DNA from: Pleodorina starrii
Taxonomy: Eukaryota > Chlorophyta > Chlorophyceae > Chlamydomonadales > Volvocaceae
Assembly (NCBI GenBank): GCA_030267565.1
Contig: BRXU01000005.1
Location: 722,001 to 786,000, forward strand
Direction: 5' to 3'
Length of the DNA stretch: 64,000 bases
Shown here one piece after another: positions 57,004 to 64,000 of this stretch. Position numbers and translations under genes: made by a program. A model generated the notes under the pieces. It was not told the DNA's origin, searched no databases, and saw only the letters and a list, made by a program, of their open reading frames with translations. The stretch's first letter is position 1; the number at the start of each line of letters is the position of its first letter.

Positions 57004-59392
57004 TCAGTCGCTGTCAGTGTCACTGCTGTCGCTGTCAGAGTCACTGCTGTCGCTCTCACTGCTGAGTTCGTAGTCGCTACCGATGCCGGCGAAGTCCTGA
57101 CCGTAACCAGGGAGGCCGAGCACGGCGGCGCCGTACTCTGGTCCTTCGGCTAGGAAGTGCCGCCGGTAATTGAGGTCGTCTGCAAACCCTGCAAGGCAGC
57201 AATCACGAGGTGCGGACCGCAGTTGGCCCTCCGGCGGTCCGTCCCTGTAATCCGAGAAGCCCCGCGAACGCTGGCGCAATGCTGGGCGCACGAACGAGTA
57301 GGCCCCAGCGACGTGCCAGCGCGCGCGGCCGCCCTACTCCCGGCCCTCCCGACCCTTAGACCGGATCCCCATTCCCCAATCAACTACCGGTGCTAAAACG
57401 GTGCCCGACACTGCTTTAGGGCTGGCGCATACGGCCAGGTGGAGAGGAAGCTCGCATCCGGGGCGCATCTTACCATCCCATGAGTCCGCATTTGCCTGCG
57501 CGTCATGCCGTAACCCGGGCAACACGGTGGGGATTAGAAAACGTAACCACATCGGATAAGACCGGGGTTGATTTGGGTCGCTTGGGGCTGATTTGGGTCA
57601 GCTTGAATTGGTTTTGGTCGATAGGTTTTGGTCGATTCGCGAAGTGTCAAAGCCGATTCCAGTCTGCTCGGGCCATTACCGATCGATGTGGGTCAACGCG
57701 GGTCCGGGACAGCTCAAATTAATACCGGTATGAGCTAGGCCAGGCATGGGGCCCGGCGCAGCCCTTTGGGCAGACCAGCAGGACTCGCACCACCACCGCT
57801 TGCCGCCGGATGTGCGCCCCCAAGCGCGCCCCAAACCCCTTCCATGTCCGGTGCTCATACATTACAACACTGTTAACCGGCCCCCTCGGAGAAAGCAGAA
57901 TGCAGCCGTGTTCGCGCTCAAGGGTCCCAACCTGCGGCCGTGGCGGTTCGTCGGCGGGCATCTCGCTGAGGACAAGGTCCGTCAGCAGCTGGGGTGCCGC
58001 GTACCGGTCATCCGGTATCGGTCGGGTGGAGAGGGACGGTGTGAGGCGGGGCGGGGAGAGGGCGGGCTTAGACCGCGTCTCTGGTTGGGGTTAAGCAGTC
58101 CAGGATGGATGGAACAATAACCGAAACGTGATGAGCAATCCAAAACAAAGAACGCAGCGCTTGCAGCGCGAGACGCACGGGGTTTGCCGCCATGCGCAGG
58201 ATGTTCGTTTGTTTCCGGTTACGTGCCGTAGATGCCGTACCTTTGGGTGCAGCCAGGCGCCCTGCGGCTGCCCGTCCTGGATAATCCGAACGACGGCGCT
58301 GACGTTGCGCCTGGTCAATTTGTCACTACAAATCAGAATGCGGTACAAGATGCCGTACTGCTCGTCCAGGCCCAGGCTCTGCATATCAAATCGCACAGGA
58401 AGACGGATTTTCTTGTACGCGGGATGCGGGTCAACATGACCAGTGGCTCAGAAGGCATAACTCTTAGACAGCTGGAGAAACCCTCGGCCGCCTGAGGCCG
58501 CACCTGCGGGCACATGCCTGGGCAACTCGTCCTTGCGTACACAAAAATGATGCCGACACGCCGGGAGGCCCTTTGCTACTCCGGTACAGCCAGTTCCGTC
58601 AGTTCACTACACGTCGCCAAACTCATACAGCCATATTAACGGCTCATTCCTGGCCCTACATACCGGTACGAACATAGATCGACCTCAACCGGTAATCGGG
58701 GGGCGTTTGACATCTTTTGGCATCGGGGGGCGTGCATGGCCCGAGCCAGAGCCCCCCGGCTGTCCTGGGCGGCGCCTCACCAATATCCCTCACCAGCAGA
58801 GTGTCCATCCATAGTATCGCTGACCGAAGCTCGCCTTCCTGGATGGGCGGCTCGTCAGGGTCTGTGAGGACGCCGACTAGGCACCTGTGCACGTGCTTGC
58901 AGGTCTGCCTGACGCTCTCCTGCATACCGTACTTGTGCGCCAGGCCCAGCACCTCCCGCATGAGCGAAACTTCCTCTTCGAAGTTCTGCTCACCAGTACA
59001 AAGGACAACGCAGCGGACGTGATGCGGGAGAGGCACCGAGCCGCGAACGAACGCGTTCTGCCCAAGCTCACCCTGTTGCTCATATTGTCGTCGAAGAAAG
59101 AATTCGACGCGCCCGGCAGAATGTTCTGCCACAGGAGCTCCCATGCAGGCAGCTTGTCGTCCGGCAGGTCGATGGCGGTTGCGGAACCGTTGAGCATGAC
59201 GCACAGAACCGGGCTTACCAGCCTGAGGATGTAGCTGTGCACCCGAAGCTCTTTTCCGTCATTAAGTCTCAGAACCAGATCCGGCTCCGGCGGAGCTGCT
59301 TTTCCGTCCAGTTCCAGCACTTGTCCTGTGCCGCTGGCCTTCCCTCCATGCTGCTGAGCTTCGTCTCCGCGAGAACGTTTCCGTGTTTTCAT
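57004..59392 (-). CDS. BTB/POZ domain protein
   Basis: Six exons (59072-59392, 58781-58985, 58241-58446, 57932-57988, 57474-57495, 57004-57188) keep phase and give 331 residues. The start MKTRKRSRGDEAQQHGG is basic, a possible nuclear signal. The BTB domain follows: DLVLRLNDGKELRVHSYILR, SPVLCVML, IDLPDDKLPAWELLWQNI. Helices LMREVLGLAHKYGM and TCKHVHRCL form the end of the BTB and the start of a BACK-like region. Next comes IRLPVRFDMQSLGLDEQYGI and KLTRRNVSAVVRII. The C terminus is an acidic Ser/Asp/Glu run (SSESDSSDSDSDSSDTDSD), a likely CK2 substrate. A cullin-3 adaptor role is inferred from the family. The start could be upstream at 59584, but that segment has non-coding composition. The exon 3 acceptor (CTGAG) is weak. 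Its promoter side faces the satellite array. Confidence 0.82.
57474..57495 (-). other. 22-nt micro-exon of the BTB gene
   Basis: Borders are ACGCGCAG and GTAAGA. The exon encodes ANADSWD plus one base and is the only way I found to join exon 4 (phase 0) to the last exon (phase 1). Confidence 0.65.
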
Positions 59393-59950
59393 TTTGGAGT
59401 GCCGTGGAGCCCACGGCTTCGACGGGCCGTGTTCCGTTCTCCCGTAAAATTGCTCAGACCCGTCTACTATCTGCTTATTTGTATCCCCGACGCACTGTAA
59501 GTAAAAGCTACAGGTATTTCCAGCATCGGAGCTACGGAGACTTATATGGAAGTTAAAGCGCGAGGAGAATGACGTACTTCGCATGAGTCACGCCGTTCAT
59601 TGCCGTTCTGCGATTCGGCTTCAGCACAAGAGAGGAATTAAGGCCAAACGACAAGTAACAAATGCTGAACATCAACTCTGACCTTAATTTTACTTACCGC
59701 TTGCAAAGAAAAGCGAAGCTCTGCAGCGAACTGACACGCATCTGTCCCTTCTTGGCCAGAATCGTGCTAGACTTGGGTCGTCAAGAATGTGAAGGATGGC
59801 GACGGGAGGTCAAGTAACGGGCTGCAGTTAGGCATACACCGCGTGCGTTGGCCGCCGTTATTGTCTGCGGTGTTGCTTGCTGCGGCGTCGGTGGTGCATC
59901 TGGCCCTACCCAGCCACCAAACAAATAGCAGGCCTAATCAGGATTAAGAT
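59393..59950. promoter_or_regulatory. Upstream region of BTB gene, bordered by satellite
   Basis: 558 bp between the BTB start codon and the first satellite monomer. It should contain the promoter. No specific element was recognised. Confidence 0.4.
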
Positions 59951-62900
59951 CATGGGCCCAGGGGTCGGTCATGGGCCCAGGGGTCGGTGATGGGCCCAGG
60001 GGTCGGTCATGGGCCCAGGGGTCGGTCATGGGCCCAGGGGTCGGTCATGGGCCCAGGGGTCGGTCATGGGCTCAGGGGGTCGGTCATGGGCCCAGGGGTC
60101 GGTCATGGGCCCAGGGTCGGTGATGGGCTCAGGGGGTCGGAAATGGGCCCAGAGGACCGTCATGGGCCCAGGGGTCGGTCATGGGCCCAGGGGTCGATCA
60201 TGGGTCCAGGGGTCGGTGATGGGCCCAGGGGTCGGTCATGGGCCCCGAGGTCGGTCATTGGCCTAGGGGTCGGTCATGGGCCCCGAGGTTTGTCATTGGC
60301 CCAGGGGTCGGTCATGGGCCCAGGGGTCGGTGATGGGCCCAGGGGTCGGTGATGGGCTCAGGGGGTCGGTCATGGGCCCAGGGGTCGGTGATTGGCCCAG
60401 GGGTCGGTGATGGGCCCAGGGGTCGGTGATGGCCCAGGGGTCGGTCATGGGCCCAGGGGTCGGTCAAGGGCCCAGGGGTCGGTGATGGGCTCAGGGGTCG
60501 GTGATGGGCTCAGGGGGTCGGTCATGGGCCCAGGGGTCGGTCATGGGCCCAGGGGTCGGTGATTGGCCCAGGGGTCGGTGATGGGCCCAGGGGTCGGTCA
60601 TGGGCCCAGGGGTCGGTCATTGGCCTAGGGGTCGGTCATGGGCCCAGAGATCGGTCATGAAACCCAGAGGTCGGTCATGAAACCCAGAGGACGGTCATGG
60701 GCCCAGAGGTCGGTCATGGGCCCAGAGGTCGGTCATGGGCCCAGAGGTCGGTCATGGGCCCAGGGGTCGATCATGGGCCCAGGGGTCGGTGATGGGCCCA
60801 GGGGTCGGTCATGGGCCCTGAGGCCGGTCATTAGCCTAGGGGTCGGTCATGGGCCCAGGGGGGGTCGGTCATGGGCCCGTAGGTCGATCATGGGTCTAGG
60901 GGTCGGTCATGGGCCCAGGGTTCGATCATGGGCCCAGGGGTCGGTGATGGGCCCAGGGGTCATTCTTGGGCCCTGAGGTCGGTCATTGGCCCAGGGGTCG
61001 GTCATGGGCCCTGGGGTCGGTCATGGGTCCAGGGGTCGGTCATGGGCCCAGGGGCCTGTCATGTGCTTAGGGGTCGGTCATGGGTCCGTAGGTCGGTCAT
61101 GGGCCCAGGGGTCGATCATGGGCCCAGGGGTCGGTCATGGGCCTAGGGGTCGGTCATGGGCCCTGAGGTCGGTCATTGGCCTAGGGGTCGGTCATGGGCC
61201 CAGGGGGGGTCGGTCATGGGCCCGTAGGTCGATCATGGGTCTAGGGGTCGGTCATGGGCCCAGGGTTCGATCATGGGCCCAGGGGTCGGTGATGGGCCCA
61301 GGGGTCATTCTTGGGCCCAGGGGTCGGTCATGGGCCCAGGGGTCGATCATGGGCCCAGGGGTCGGTGATGGGCCCAGGGGTCGGTCATGGGCCCCGAGGT
61401 CGGTCATTGGCCCCGAGGTCGGTCATGGGCCCTGAGGTCGGTCATTGGCCTAGGGGTCGGTCATGGGCCCAGGGGTCGGTGATGGGCCCAGGGGTCGGTC
61501 ATGGGCCCAGGGGTGGATCATGGGCCCAGGGGTCGGTGATGGGCCCAGGGGTCGGTAATGGGCCCTGAGGTCGTTCATGGGCCCAGAGGTCGGTCATGGG
61601 CCCAGGGGTCGGTCATGGGCCCAGGGGTCGGTCATGGGCCCAGGGGTGGATCATGGGCCCAGGGGTCGGTGATGGGCCCAGGGGTCGGTGATGGGCCCAG
61701 GGGTCGGTGATGGGCCCAGGGGTCGGTGATGGGCCCAGGGGTCGGTGATGGGCCCAGGGGTCGGTGATGGGCCCAGGGGTCGGTGATGGGCTCAGGGGGT
61801 CGGTCATTAGCCTAGGGGTCGGTCATGGGCCCAGGGGGGGTCGGTCATGGGCCCGTAGGTCGATCATGGGTCTAGGGGTCGGTCATGGGCCCAGGGTTCG
61901 ATCATGGGCCCAGGGGTCGGTGATGGGCCCAGGGGTCATTCTTGGGCCCTGAGATCGGTCATGAAACCCAGAGGTCGGTCATGAAACCCAGAGGACGGTC
62001 ATGGGCCCAGAGGTCGGTCATGGGCCCAGAGGTCGGTCATGGGCCCAGGGGTCGGTCATGGGCCCAGGGGTCGATCATGGGCCCAGGGGTCGGTGATGGG
62101 CCCAGGGGTCGGTCATGGGCCCTGAGGCCGGTCATTAGCCTAGGGGTCGGTCATGGGCCCAGGGGGGGTCGGTCATGGGCCCGTAGGTCGATCATGGGTC
62201 TAGGGGTCGGTCATGGGCCCAGGGTTCGATCATGGGCCCAGGGGTCGGTGATGGGCCCAGGGGTCATTCTTGGGCCCTGAGGTCGGTCATTGGCCCAGGG
62301 GTCGGTCATGGGCCCTGGGGTCGGTCATGGGTCCAGGGGTCGGTCATGGGCCCAGGGGCCTGTCATGTGCTTAGGGGTCGGTCATGGGTCCGTAGGTCGG
62401 TCATGGGCCCAGGGGTCGATCATGGGCCCAGGGGTCGGTCATGGGCCTAGGGGTCGGTCATGGGCCCTGAGGTCGGTCATTGGCCTAGGGGTCGGTCATG
62501 GGCCCAGGGGGGGTCGGTCATGGGCCCGTAGGTCGATCATGGGTCTAGGGGTCGGTAATGGGCCCAGGGTTCGATCATGGGCCCAGGGGTCGGTGATGGG
62601 CCCAGGGGTCATTCTTGGGCCCAGGGGTCGGTCATGGGCCCAGGGGTCGATCATGGGCCCAGGGGTCGGTGATGGGCCCAGGGGTCGGTCATGGGCCCCG
62701 AGGTCGGTCATTGGCCCAGAGGTCGGTCATGGGCCCTGAGGTCGGTCATTGGCCTAGGGGTCGGTCATGGGCCCAGGGGTCGGTGATGGGCCCAGGGGTC
62801 GGTCATGGGCCCAGGGGTGGATCATGGGCCCAGGGGTCGGTGATGGGCCCAGGGGTCGGTAATGGGCCCTGAGGTCGGTCATTGGCCTAGGGGTCGGTCA

Positions 62901-64000
62901 TGGGCCCAGGGGTCGGTCATGGGCCCAGGGGTCGTTCATGGGCCCAGAGGTCGTTCATGGGCCCAGAGGTCGGTCATGGGCCCAGGGGTCGGTCATGGGC
63001 CCAGGGGTCGGTCATGGGCCCCGAGGTCGGTCATTGGCCCAGAGGTCGGTCATGGGCCCTGAGGTCGGTCATTGGCCTAGGGGTCGGTCATGGGCCCAGG
63101 GGTCGGTGATGGGCCCAGGGGTCGGTCATGGGCCCAGGGGTGGATCATGGGCCCAGGGGTCGGTGATGGGCCCAGGGGTCGGTAATGGGCCCTGAAGTCG
63201 GTCATTGGCCTAGGGGTCGGTCATGGGCCCAGGGGTCGGTCATGGGCCCAGGGGTCGTTCATGGGCCCAGAGGTCGTTCATGGGCGCAGAGGTCGGTCAT
63301 GGGCCCAGGGGTCGGTCATGGGCCCAGGGGTCGGTCATGGGCCCAGGGGTGGATCATGGGCCCAGGGGTCGGTGATGGGCCCAGGGGTCGGTGATGGGCC
63401 CAGGGGTCGGTGATTGGCCCAGGGGTCGGTGATGGGCCCAGGGGTCGGTGATGGGCCCAGGGGTCGGTGATGGGCTCAGGGGGTCGGTCATGGGCCCAGG
63501 GGTCGGTGATGGGGCCAGGGGTCATTCTTGGGCCCTGAGGTCGGTCATTGGCCCAGGGGTCGGTCATGGGCCCTGGGGTCGGTCATGGGTCCAGGGGTCG
63601 GTCATGGGCCCAGGGGCCTGTCATGTGCTTACGGGTCGGTCATGGGTCCGTAGGTCGGTCATGGGCCCAGGGGTCGATCATGGGCCCAGGGGTCGGTCAT
63701 GGGCCTAGGGGTCGGTCATGGGCCCTGAGGTCGGTCATTGGCCTAGGGGTCGGTCATGGGCCCAGGGGGGGTCGGTCATGGGCCCGTAGGTCGATCATGG
63801 GTCTAGGGGTCGGTCATGGGCCCAGGGTTCGATCATGGGCCCAGGGGTCGGTGATGGGCCCAGGGGTCATTCTTGGGCCCAGGGGTCGGTCATGGGCCCA
63901 GGGGTCGATCATGGGCCCAGGGGTCGGTGATGGGCCCAGGGGTCGGTCATGGGCCCCGAGGTCGGTCATTGGCCCAGAGGTCGGTCATGGGCCCTGAGGT
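59951..64000. repeat. 19-bp satellite array, runs off the window
   Basis: Roughly 210 head-to-tail copies of atgggcccaggggtcggtc and its variants (cctagg for cccagg, ccgaggtc, ggtgat for ggtcat, a 3-base G insertion). Because 19 is not a multiple of 3 and the unit has no stop, all plus frames read the same 19-residue cycle (GHGPRGRSWAQGSVMGPGV), and the minus frames are open too. No start, splice or terminal context supports translation. The array is open at the right edge. Confidence 0.97.
60638..62872. repeat. Higher-order repeat of the satellite, period about 1,304 bp
   Basis: Rare variants, such as ATGAAACCCAGAGG, CATTAGCCTAGG, GGGCCTGTCATGTGCTTAGG and TCATTCTTGGGCCC, recur in the same order at 60638-61568 and 61942-62872. 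Parts recur again near 61,800 and from 63,490 to 64,000. The array therefore grew by copying blocks of about 70 monomers. Confidence 0.85.

Noticed and set aside
59987..63997. Many overlapping open frames with a 19-residue repeat
   Set aside because: They follow from the stop-free 19-bp monomer. The same peptide appears in all frames, with no start context or splice structure, so they are not genes.
59951..64000. CRISPR-like array
   Set aside because: Units are head-to-tail without unique spacers, and the genome is eukaryotic.

Overview
The window reads as nuclear DNA of a volvocine-type green alga (Chlamydomonadales). The DNA is GC-rich and its genes are cut into many short exons with GT-AG introns. 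TGTAA poly(A) words lie downstream of several genes. The gene content fits this group: an octotricopeptide (OPR)-RAP protein, BTB/POZ proteins, a BTB-associated NHL fragment, an LRR protein with Pro-rich stretches, and many Gly/Ala/Pro low-complexity runs. No bacterial operon, CRISPR array, tRNA or rRNA was seen. Splice models below were built by hand. They keep reading frame across every junction, but no transcript or database was consulted. Layout: 1-2,367 holds the 3' part of an LRR gene (+) whose visible upstream intron contains a hAT-like MITE. A COP9 signalosome subunit 6 gene (-, 3,935-7,606) and a plastid-type rhomboid-like gene (+, 8,087-10,112) diverge from a 480-bp promoter gap. A diverged interspersed repeat (11.58-12.02 kb and 14.76-15.18 kb) brackets a divergent pair: an NHL-type fragment (-) and a complete stand-alone BTB gene (+, 13,348-13,893). 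From 15,602 to 20,881 (+) lies a 7-exon, 1,156-residue Pro/His/Met-rich nuclear protein with a C-terminal helix-turn-helix-like end. A 118-residue membrane protein (-, 22,698-23,054) diverges from a 15-exon TCF25 homologue (+, 23,437-30,392) that uses one GC-AG intron. A 151-residue membrane protein (-, 31,856-32,844) follows. From 32.8 to 39.3 kb the DNA is a tandem segmental duplication of an intergenic block, carrying two MITEs, a truncated copy of the neighbouring LRR gene's 3' end and other gene debris. A 1,835-residue LRR/multi-membrane-span protein (-, 39,287-45,702) diverges from a 1,244-residue OPR-RAP protein (+, 47,155-53,810). A BTB gene (-, 57,004-59,392) with a 22-nt micro-exon follows. 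From 59,951 to the end is a 19-bp satellite with a higher-order period of about 1.3 kb. The genes do not form one pathway. Protein turnover is represented several times: CSN6 regulates cullin ligases, BTB proteins are often cullin-3 adaptors, and TCF25 belongs to a ribosome quality-control family. This is probably coincidence. The OPR-RAP and rhomboid-like products are predicted to work in organelles. I did not find a clearly new biological system. The most unusual items are the LRR/multi-span protein, the six-frame-open satellite, the duplicated block with its two mobile elements, and the Pro/His/Met-rich nuclear protein.
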